From NCBI GenBank assembly GCA_945833725.1, contig CAMAFU010000151.1, positions 1 to 5,036 on the forward strand: 5,036 bases of DNA, in the 5' to 3' direction. Made by a program: the position numbers and the translations under genes. The notes below the pieces were generated by a model that saw only the letters and a program-made list of their open reading frames with translations, was not told the origin of the DNA and made no database searches. The DNA is from an uncultured Treponema sp. (GTDB lineage Bacteria > Spirochaetota > Spirochaetia > Treponematales > Treponemataceae). Positions 1 to 5,036 of the stretch are shown piece after piece (position 1 is the stretch's first letter; each line of letters opens with the position of its first letter).

Positions 1-509
1 TTAGATTCTGTATAACTGCCTGTAGGAATACTTTTCCAACCACCTGATAAATCATACTCATAAGCCTTGTGTGCATCTGTATCAAAATCATTTTCATCTG
101 AAGTACAGTCAGCAGAAAGCACATCTTTGTAATAAGAAGCAAAATATTCAGGTTTACCATCGTATTTTCTTATTCCAATAAGACAGAAGCTGTAAGGGTC
201 TTTTTCTGTTCCACTTCCTGAAACATTAAAGATATAACCTGTTGTTGTAGCATAACTGTTGCTTTTGTTGCCAATTGTAGTTTTTGAAGTATCAATTTCG
301 ATAGCCATATCGGCAGAAAGATGAGCTGTCTTTGTAGTTAAAAAAGCCCTTGCATATTCAGCTTTAGAACCATCGTTTGTAAAATCTATGGTACATTTGT
401 CGCCGCTAGGACTAAGCATGTTAAGGGCATCTTCTTCGAGTTTACATCCTGCTACGGAAAAAGCCATAAGGAGTGCTGCTGAAGCACTGATGATTTTTGT
501 TAATTTCAT
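1..509 (-). CDS. Secreted lipoprotein of unknown function (3' end beyond window)
   Basis: I read 169 codons from an ATG at 509-507 down to the left edge, with no stop in frame, so the C-terminus is missing. The first 22 residues form a typical lipoprotein signal: Lys2 and Lys5, a hydrophobic stretch (about 6-18), and a VAGC lipobox with the acylated Cys at 22. The mature protein should be lipid-anchored to a membrane facing the periplasm or cell surface. After the Cys comes a short acidic linker, then a polar region rich in Ser, Thr, Asp and Tyr with GYIFNV (about 91-96) and three further cysteines (39, 109, 135). No enzyme motif was recognised. The start is supported by an AAGGAG ribosome site at 518-523, 8 bases upstream. 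It lies 153 bases downstream of the panE-like gene on the same strand but probably has its own promoter. That this is a lipoprotein is fairly sure; its function is unknown. Confidence 0.85.
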   Translation of the reverse strand, partial: MKLTKIISASAALLMAFSVAGCKLEEDALNMLSPSGDKCTIDFTNDGSKAEYARAFLTTKTAHLSADMAIEIDTSKTTIGNKSNSYATTTGYIFNVSGSGTEKDPYSFCLIGIRKYDGKPEYFASYYKDVLSADCTSDENDFDTDAHKAYEYDLSGGWKSIPTGSYTES

Positions 510-604
510 AAATAGTTCTCCTTGAGGCGTGGGGTTGCCAAACCTCGTTTTAAATATAATCAAATGCAAAGTTTTTTTCCACTTAAAACAGTTTTTTGTT
601 TTTG

Positions 605-613
605 GTTATAACA
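605..613 (-). promoter_or_regulatory. Possible extended -10 promoter for the lipoprotein gene
   Basis: Read on the minus strand, TGTTATAAC fits an extended -10 box (TG-N-TATAAT with one mismatch). No convincing -35 box lies 16-18 bases upstream. Transcription would start near 598 and give a leader of about 90 bases. A second weak -10 candidate, TATATT at 558-553, would give a shorter leader and also lacks a clear -35. Within the leader, GGTT/AACC (533-536 with 541-544) could form a small 4-bp hairpin just upstream of the ribosome site. The rest of the 510-662 spacer is AT-rich, with no hairpin that would serve as a terminator for the upstream gene. Confidence 0.3.
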
Positions 614-662
614 TCTTTTTCATTTAAGTTTTTTTAGGAATTTAAAAAAAGTACATAGATTT

Positions 663-1601
663 TTATTTTGCTTTAAGGGTGCGGACATATTTTTCTGATT
701 CTTCTGTTCCTTTTATAAGGCTGTAAAGCATTCTGCAAACCGGCGTGTCTATTCCGTGTTTTTCCGCAAGGCTCATTATAGTTCCGCAGAACCAGCTGTT
801 TTCTGTTTCGCGACCGGCTTCGATATCCTGCAGCATGCTTGTTTTTCCAACAGGATCGTGACTGCACATTAATTCGATGTCTTTTTCCAGCATTTGATGC
901 GTAAGCGGGACATTTTCGGCGTTAGCTACCTGTATAACTTCGCTGCCGGTTTTTAATGCCAGTTCTTGCATTACAGAAAGGTTAAAAGCACCGTAGGTTG
1001 ACCTGCACAGCGCACTTAATGTGTTGAATGTTACATTTATAAGGAATTTTTTCCACTGTTCAAGATGTATATTTTCCGGGCAGCAGTTTTTTATTTGTGC
1101 ACTGGTGAATAAATTTTTAAGTGCAGTTATTCTTGGAGTTATGGAATTGTCTTTTTCGCCAAAATAAAGGGTCCCCCTGTTTGTACACTCTATTTTGTTT
1201 TTTTCGTGAATTGAATTAAGGCTTAACACAAAGCCGTAAACAGTGCGTTCCCAGCCGTAACGGGCTGCTATGTCCCTTTCGCTTTGAATGCCGTTTAAAA
1301 GAGAAAGAATTATTGTATCTTCTTTTAATGTGTTTTTTATTTCATCAAGAGCCTGATTAAGCTGAAGGTTTTTTGTGGCAATAATAACAAGATCTGTTTT
1401 TTGAGCATTTGCCGGCGAAACATAATTAAAATCCTGAAAAATGCCGTTTATGTAAATTCCTTCTGTTTTATAACGGTTAAGCCGCTCCCCGTCTGCAAGA
1501 ATCTGTACATTGCTTTTACCAAGATACTGTGTAAGGGATGAAGCAACAACTGCTCCTACAGCACCAGCACCAATAAGCGTAACTTTGTTTATTGTTTTCA
1601 T
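663..1601 (-). CDS. panE: 2-dehydropantoate 2-reductase (ketopantoate reductase) family protein
   Basis: A 312-residue protein, the usual length for the ApbA/PanE family. Known members use NADPH to reduce ketopantoate to pantoate in the cytoplasm, a step towards pantothenate and coenzyme A. The N-terminal Rossmann fold opens with GAGAVG (11-16), the dinucleotide-binding loop. Next are a conserved Lys (77, in ATKN) and LLNGIQSE with Asn103. The C-terminal helical domain carries WKKFLINVTFN (183-193), holding the likely catalytic Lys and neighbouring Asn, and then SMLQDIEAGRETE (255-267), the family's substrate-side signature. The usual TEID is TENS here, keeping the Glu but not the Asp. HGIDTPV (282-288) closes the signature. 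The ATG is supported by GGAGG at 1611-1615, 9 bases upstream. No other pan gene is nearby, so a role in pantoate synthesis rests on family membership alone. A related 2-keto acid reductase is possible. Confidence 0.88.
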   Translation of the reverse strand: MKTINKVTLIGAGAVGAVVASSLTQYLGKSNVQILADGERLNRYKTEGIYINGIFQDFNYVSPANAQKTDLVIIATKNLQLNQALDEIKNTLKEDTIILSLLNGIQSERDIAARYGWERTVYGFVLSLNSIHEKNKIECTNRGTLYFGEKDNSITPRITALKNLFTSAQIKNCCPENIHLEQWKKFLINVTFNTLSALCRSTYGAFNLSVMQELALKTGSEVIQVANAENVPLTHQMLEKDIELMCSHDPVGKTSMLQDIEAGRETENSWFCGTIMSLAEKHGIDTPVCRMLYSLIKGTEESEKYVRTLKAK

Positions 1602-1659
1602 ATATTGTATCCTCCATGTAAAATCTGCGGCAGGGATGGTAAGGGCGCCGACGGCGTTG

Positions 1660-1687
1660 AAAAAAGGGGCTGTATAGCCGCTTTTTT
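1660..1687 (-). terminator. Terminator-like hairpin in the putative panE leader
   Basis: On the minus strand, a GCGGCT / AGCCCC stem (1681-1676 with 1671-1666, one C-C mismatch) closes a four-base ATAC loop and is followed by six Ts (1665-1660). The A-run at 1687-1682 can extend the stem by pairing with those Ts. On the plus strand the same hairpin is followed by seven Ts, so it could act both ways. It lies upstream of both divergent genes, not at a gene end, which is why attenuation of panE is considered. Only five GC-type core pairs are available, so its strength is uncertain. Confidence 0.45.
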
Positions 1688-1722
1688 TAATGGAGCGCTT
1701 AGGCGCGGAACCCTGAACAGCC

Positions 1723-1762
1723 CGGTTTTTGGCCAGTGAGCCTGTGAACGGCCAAAAAGCCG
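1723..1762. other. Inverted repeat with 9-bp perfect arms
   Basis: TTTTTGGCC (1726-1734) and GGCCAAAAA (1750-1758) are perfect inverted arms around a 15-base loop. The stem extends by CGG/CCG (1723-1725 with 1760-1762) if G1759 is bulged. No U-tract follows on the plus strand. On the minus strand it would be the first stem-loop of a panE leader, and its closing CGG overlaps the bases that could pair with the terminator arm. Confidence 0.6.
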
Positions 1763-1767
1763 CCCAT

Positions 1768-1796
1768 ATTCTACTTTTTAACTGTATATTTTTAAA
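1768..1796 (-). promoter_or_regulatory. Candidate sigma70-type promoter for panE
   Basis: On the minus strand, TTTAAA (1796-1791; 4 of 6 consensus) is followed after 17 bases by TAGAAT (1773-1768; 5 of 6). Transcription would begin near 1760, so the whole GC-rich block would lie in a leader of about 160 bases before the panE ATG. In such AT-rich DNA this could be chance. Confidence 0.35.
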
Positions 1797-1875
1797 GACA
1801 TTCTGTTATATATGTTTTTATGAGTTTCGCAGGAAAGTGTTTTTGCTTTGTGTCGTTTTCTTTATTTTGTTTTTG

Positions 1876-1884
1876 TGATAAAAT
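1876..1884 (+). promoter_or_regulatory. Possible extended -10 element before the dehydratase gene
   Basis: TGATAAAAT matches an extended -10 (TG-N then TAAAAT, 5 of 6), with no good -35 at 16-19 bases. Transcription would start near 1891, only a few bases before the ATG at 1895, giving an almost leaderless message. A second candidate, TGTTATATA at 1805-1813, would start near 1819 and give a longer leader, or fit the alternative ATG at 1820. The choice decides which start codon is used. Confidence 0.3.
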
Positions 1885-1894
1885 TCTAAGTGTA

Positions 1895-3400
1895 ATGTTG
1901 CAGAAAATCGATTCTAAACTTTATATAATTGGTGCGGGTTTTGCCGGTCAGATGATTGCCAGGGATTTGTCAAGAAAAAAAATTTTTGGCTCAGTGGCGG
2001 CTTTTCTTGATGATGATAAAAAACTTTCGGGCAAATCTATTGAAGGTGTTCCTGTTTTAGGGCCTATTGCCGATGTTGCTTCTCTTTTAAAGTGCGGACC
2101 TTTGGACGAAGCTATTATTGCCATTCCCAGTGCGCCGGTAGAAAAAATAAGGGAAATTTTTGAAATCCTTAAAAAAAGCGGTTTTTCCAATATCCGGATT
2201 CTTCCTAATGTAAGCCAGATTATTGACGGAAAGGCTCATCTTGTGCAGACTCGGGAAATTGACCCGTTAGATATTTTGGGGCGAAATCCTGTTATTATTC
2301 CCCTTCACCAAAGTTTAAAATATCTCAGGGGAAAAAGGGTTCTTATTACGGGGGCCGGCGGTTCTATTGGTTCTGAACTGGCTAGACAACTTTTGTGCGG
2401 CGGGGCTGAAAGGCTGTATCTTTTTGGTCACGGTGAAAATTCCATTGTTCAGATTTACAGGGAACTTCATGTGCTGCAGCAGGAAGGCGTTGGTGAAAAG
2501 GCTGTTATTGTTCCGATTATCGGCGACATGAAAGACAAAAACTATGTGGACTACATTATCCGTAAAACCCGGGCGCAGATTGTTTTTCATTGTGCGGCAT
2601 ACAAGCATGTTCCCATGATGGAAGAAAACCCTGTGGCTGCCATTGAAAACAATGTTTTTGGTACTAAAAATCTTCTTGATGCGGCTCTTAAAAACAATGT
2701 GCAGAAATTTGTGCTTATTTCCACGGATAAGGCTGTGTGTCCTGTCAGCGTTTACGGTGTGAGCAAAATGATTTGCGAAAAACTTGTACTTGATTATGCC
2801 CAAAAAGCCGGAAGCCGGCAGGATTTTATGTTTGTAAGGTTCGGCAATGTTCTGGGGTCCAGGGGGTCTATTCTTCCTCTTTTTCAGGAGCAGATAAAAA
2901 ACGGTGGGCCTGTTACTGTTACAGACAAAAATATGGAAAGGTTTTTTATGACTATTCCTGAAGCTTGTTCTCTTGTTCTTGAAGCTGGTGGCGTAGGCGA
3001 AAACGGTAAGTCCTATCTTCTGGATATGGGAGAGCCTATAAAAATTCTTGAACTGGCGGAGCAGATTATTAAGTTTTCGGGTCTTGAGCCGTATAAGGAT
3101 ATTGAAATTAAAATTATAGGCGTAAGGGAAGGTGAAAGGCTTACGGAACCTTTGTGGATAAAAGAAGAAGAGCCTAAAAAAACAAAATACGAAAAGCTTT
3201 TGGAACTAAAAAATCTTCCTATGGACAGTTTTACGCTGCAGAATGTACTTTTGCAGCTGTCCGATGTGTGTTTTTTTAATGAAGAAAACCCGGAGGTTTT
3301 CAGGAACAGGGAGTTTCTTAAAAAATGCCTGTGTTCGTATTTTCCAACTCTTGATGATTTTTACCGCATGTCCGGGAATTTTTCAGGCGGAAATTTATAG
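1895..3400 (+). CDS. Nucleotide-sugar 4,6-dehydratase, CapD/WbpM/PglF family, no membrane domain
   Basis: Probably removes water from a UDP-N-acetylhexosamine to give the 4-keto-6-deoxy sugar used in surface glycans. Residues are numbered from an in-frame ATG at 1820. A first Rossmann/CoA-binding-like domain has GAGFAG (38-43), FLDDD (62-66) and AIPSA (101-105), followed by the linker REIDPLDILGRNPV. The catalytic SDR domain has GAGGSIG (178-184), AAYKHVPMME (259-268), STDKA (301-305), Tyr312 and Lys316, RFGNVLGSRGS (340-350) and ERFFMTIPEA. WbpM and PglF carry Met where this protein has Tyr312. About 500 residues, against roughly 600 for relatives with an N-terminal membrane domain, which is absent. 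I prefer ATG 1895 because homology begins just after it; the 25 residues gained from 1820 are Phe/Cys-rich and neither site has a good ribosome site. GTG 1850 lies 12 bases after AGGAAAG and is a third option. The aminotransferase gene follows. Confidence 0.87.
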   Translation: MLQKIDSKLYIIGAGFAGQMIARDLSRKKIFGSVAAFLDDDKKLSGKSIEGVPVLGPIADVASLLKCGPLDEAIIAIPSAPVEKIREIFEILKKSGFSNIRILPNVSQIIDGKAHLVQTREIDPLDILGRNPVIIPLHQSLKYLRGKRVLITGAGGSIGSELARQLLCGGAERLYLFGHGENSIVQIYRELHVLQQEGVGEKAVIVPIIGDMKDKNYVDYIIRKTRAQIVFHCAAYKHVPMMEENPVAAIENNVFGTKNLLDAALKNNVQKFVLISTDKAVCPVSVYGVSKMICEKLVLDYAQKAGSRQDFMFVRFGNVLGSRGSILPLFQEQIKNGGPVTVTDKNMERFFMTIPEACSLVLEAGGVGENGKSYLLDMGEPIKILELAEQIIKFSGLEPYKDIEIKIIGVREGERLTEPLWIKEEEPKKTKYEKLLELKNLPMDSFTLQNVLLQLSDVCFFNEENPEVFRNREFLKKCLCSYFPTLDDFYRMSGNFSGGNL

Positions 3401-3477
3401 TTTTGCTTTGGATTTTATGCTCGGGTGCGGGATTTTTTAAATAATGCTGCAAGCACCTTTTATATGGGGGAATTTTT

Positions 3478-4680
3478 ATGAGTAATGTAACTGTTCCTTT
3501 TTTTCGTCCTTCTTTTTCTGATGATGAAAAAAAAGCCGTTTGCTCCTGCATTGATTCCGGCTGGCTTACTACCGGGAAAATTACTCACGATTTTGAAGAT
3601 AAATTTGCCCGTTTTATCGGATCAAAATATGCACTGGCTGTTAATTCCAATACAAGCGGCATGATTCTTGCCCTTGAAGCCTGCGGTGTTAAAAACGGGA
3701 ATGCTGTTATTACAACGCCCTACACTTTTGTTTCTACCGCTTCCAGTGCCGTTCATCTTGGGGCTGATGTTTTTTTTGCGGACACGGAAAAAGATTCCTA
3801 TTCAATTAATCCTGATAATGTGGAAAAAATATTGCAGAACGACAGGGAACATAAAATTAAAGCCATTATTCCCGTTCACATTGCAGGAAACTTATGCAAC
3901 ATGAAAAAAATATGTGCACTGGCAGAAAAATATTCTACTGCCGGCAATAAAATTTTTGTTATTGAAGACTGTGCCCATTCTTTTCCTTCTAAAACAAATG
4001 ATGGTTATGCCGGGACTTTAGGCGATGTCGGGGTTTTTTCTTTTTATGCCACAAAAACCATGACTACTGGAGAAGGCGGTATGGTTACAACAAACAGCAG
4101 TTTTCTTGCCGAAAGAATGTCGTGCATGAGGCTTCATGGTATGAACAGGGACGCATGGGACAGATACACAAGCCCTAAAGCTTCCTGGCAATACGATATT
4201 GTTGCTCCTGGCTTTAAATTTAACCTTCCGGATATTTTAAGTGCCATTGGAATTGTTCAGCTGGAAAAGGCGGAACTTTTTGCAGAAAAACGGAAAAAAA
4301 TTGTTTCCATCTACAACAATGCCTTTAAAGACATGGACTTTTTAACATTGCCGCCAGATTCTCCGGGAAACGCATGGCATCTTTATCTTCTTCGGCTTAA
4401 TTTAGACAAAATTGACTGTTCAAGAGACATTTTTGCAAAAGAACTTCAGGATGAAGGCATTGGAATTTCCATGCATTTCATTCCATTGTATCACTTTTCG
4501 TTCTGGAAAGAAAAATATTCGTTACTTTCTCCGGGCGATTTTTGTAATGCGGAAAATCACTTTCAGCGGACTATTTCCATTCCTTTGTGGCCGGATATGT
4601 CTGTTGAAATGGCGGAAACTGTAATTCAAACTGTAAAAAAAATCGGAATGAAACATTATGCCAGTAAAAAGAAGAACTAA
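3478..4680 (+). CDS. DegT/DnrJ/EryC1/StrS PLP-dependent sugar aminotransferase
   Basis: A 400-residue member of the family that moves an amino group, usually from glutamate, to a 4-keto (or 3-keto) nucleotide sugar in the cytoplasm. Visible motifs: the N-terminal GWLTTGKITHDFE (28-40); NSNTSGMILAL (56-66), the PLP phosphate region; PYTFVSTASS (81-90); PVHIAGN (132-138); EDCAHS (163-168), where Asp164 should contact the PLP ring nitrogen; and FSFYATKTMTTGEGG (187-201), where Lys193 is the expected Schiff-base lysine. GFKFNLPDI (245-253) is the C-terminal signature. All key residues are present, so it should be active. The ATG follows TGGGGGA at 3465-3471. It starts 77 bases after the dehydratase, whose product is its likely substrate, as in PglF/PglE-type pairs giving a UDP-4-amino-4,6-dideoxy-N-acetylhexosamine. 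The exact sugar cannot be read from sequence. Its 3' end overlaps the next gene by 23 bases. Confidence 0.92.
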   Translation: MSNVTVPFFRPSFSDDEKKAVCSCIDSGWLTTGKITHDFEDKFARFIGSKYALAVNSNTSGMILALEACGVKNGNAVITTPYTFVSTASSAVHLGADVFFADTEKDSYSINPDNVEKILQNDREHKIKAIIPVHIAGNLCNMKKICALAEKYSTAGNKIFVIEDCAHSFPSKTNDGYAGTLGDVGVFSFYATKTMTTGEGGMVTTNSSFLAERMSCMRLHGMNRDAWDRYTSPKASWQYDIVAPGFKFNLPDILSAIGIVQLEKAELFAEKRKKIVSIYNNAFKDMDFLTLPPDSPGNAWHLYLLRLNLDKIDCSRDIFAKELQDEGIGISMHFIPLYHFSFWKEKYSLLSPGDFCNAENHFQRTISIPLWPDMSVEMAETVIQTVKKIGMKHYASKKKN

Positions 4681-5036
4681 ACGGTCTGAAAAAAATCTTT
4701 CTTTTTCCGACAGATTTTATTCAGATATTTATGAAGACGGAATGCTTTATGCCTCTATTTTTAGAAGTCCTGTTCCAAAAGGGCGGATTATAGACATTCA
4801 TATTGATGAAATTCCTGACGGCTACTGTTTTTTTGACATTAACGATGTGCCGGCCTCTAATTCAATTAAGTCCATGGGCGGCGACATTCCTGTTTTTAGC
4901 GGGAAAGACATTTCGTATTTGGGGCAGCCTATTGGAATTATTACAGGTCCCAATAGAAAAATTGTCCGCAAACTGTGCAAAGAATTAAAAATTGATATTG
5001 ACGAACATTTTCTTTACGACGAAAAACAGTCTTCTT
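4658..5036 (+). CDS. Xanthine dehydrogenase-family molybdenum-cofactor subunit, N-terminal part
   Basis: An open frame of 126 codons from ATG 4658 to the right edge, in a different frame from the aminotransferase. It matches the a/b hammerhead domain that opens the large subunit of xanthine dehydrogenase/aldehyde oxidase enzymes: EDGMLYASIFRSPVPKGRI (26-44) corresponds to the family's D-x-GMLxAxxxRSPxPHARI, then DIPVFSGKDISYLGQPIGII (76-95) to the D-x-PVLA..VRYVGQPVA segment. In full-length relatives the molybdopterin-binding domains follow; those are outside the window, so substrate cannot be told. The family's N-terminal K-x-TGxAxY motif is degraded to SFSDRFYSDIYE. The start overlaps the aminotransferase end by 23 bases with only a weak GGA at 4645-4647, suggesting translational coupling. 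A start at Met29 (4742) would cut into the domain and is less likely. Family assignment is good; role, such as purine or aldehyde oxidation, is open. Confidence 0.82.
   Translation, partial: MPVKRRTKRSEKNLSFSDRFYSDIYEDGMLYASIFRSPVPKGRIIDIHIDEIPDGYCFFDINDVPASNSIKSMGGDIPVFSGKDISYLGQPIGIITGPNRKIVRKLCKELKIDIDEHFLYDEKQSS

Larger units (their letters stand above)
1625..1766. other. GC-rich structured intergenic block (leader RNA or palindromic repeat)
   Basis: By hand count the block is about 58% GC, between flanks that are mostly A and T. It contains several inverted repeats: a hairpin at 1660-1687, a hairpin at 1723-1762, and long-range pairings CTG/CAG (1625-1627 with 1718-1720), CAGGG/CCCTG (1631-1635 with 1711-1715) and GCGCC/GGCGC (1645-1649 with 1702-1706). 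A perfect 7-base pairing, GGGCTGT (1667-1673) with ACAGCCC (1717-1723), conflicts with both hairpins, so alternative folds are possible. No open frame of note lies in it. It sits between divergent genes. It would be the panE 5' leader if panE is transcribed from about 1760, or a mobile or dispersed palindromic repeat. Sequence alone cannot decide between these, and I do not recognise a known RNA family. Confidence 0.5.

Noticed and set aside
524..546. GAGG/CCTC and GGTT/AACC pairings just upstream of the lipoprotein ribosome site
   Set aside because: Only 4-bp stems that exclude each other; too short to support a regulatory RNA claim.
2315..2803. A 162-codon open frame on the minus strand opposite the dehydratase gene
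   Set aside because: It lies wholly within a well-supported conserved gene; its composition (His, Asn and Phe-rich) looks like the antisense of coding DNA, and no domain was recognised.
3423..3458. GGGTGC / GCACCT inverted repeat between the dehydratase and aminotransferase genes, followed by TTTT
   Set aside because: The stem is only 6 bp with one G-T pair around a 24-base loop, too weak to call a terminator. The two genes are likely co-transcribed.
3243..3551. Two small open frames around the end of the dehydratase gene, one on each strand (3243-3440 plus, 3318-3551 minus)
   Set aside because: Both overlap the ends of real genes in other frames, lack convincing ribosome sites and show no recognisable protein features.
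4803..4988. A 61-codon plus-strand open frame near the right end
   Set aside because: It is a frame-shifted shadow of the hydroxylase gene, whose reading frame matches the hammerhead domain throughout this stretch.

Overview
The window looks like chromosomal DNA from a low-to-moderate GC bacterium, most likely a spirochaete of the Treponema type. This is inferred from the overall style: U/A-rich wobble positions, poly-A and poly-T runs, an AT-rich spacer and a short lipoprotein with a VAGC lipobox. No rRNA or marker gene is present to confirm it. Five genes are visible and two of them run off the window edges. No tRNA, rRNA, CRISPR array, transposase or phage gene was seen.

Left part (1-1601, minus strand). 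A secreted lipoprotein of unknown function (1-509) is cut by the left edge. A 153-base AT-rich spacer separates it from a ketopantoate reductase-family gene (panE/apbA-like, 663-1601), which is read in the same direction.

Divergent spacer (1602-1894). About 290 bases separate panE from the rightward genes. It holds a compact GC-rich block (1625-1766, about 58% GC by hand count) full of inverted repeats, set in very AT-rich DNA. Read on the minus strand, as a panE leader, it contains a terminator-like hairpin with a U-tract and an upstream 7-base segment that could pair with the terminator arm instead. It could be an attenuator-type leader or a dispersed palindromic repeat. It is the least explained part of the window.

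Right part (1895-5036, plus strand). A nucleotide-sugar 4,6-dehydratase of the CapD/WbpM/PglF family lacks the usual N-terminal membrane domain. It is followed 77 bases later by a DegT/DnrJ/EryC1/StrS PLP-dependent sugar aminotransferase. Together they would convert a UDP-N-acetylhexosamine to a 4-keto-6-deoxy sugar and then to a 4-amino-4,6-dideoxy sugar, a building block for surface glycans or glycoprotein decoration. The aminotransferase overlaps by 23 bases the start of an apparently unrelated gene: the molybdenum-cofactor subunit of a xanthine dehydrogenase/aldehyde oxidase-type hydroxylase, cut by the right edge. The sugar genes and the hydroxylase gene are therefore probably co-transcribed, although no shared pathway is obvious.
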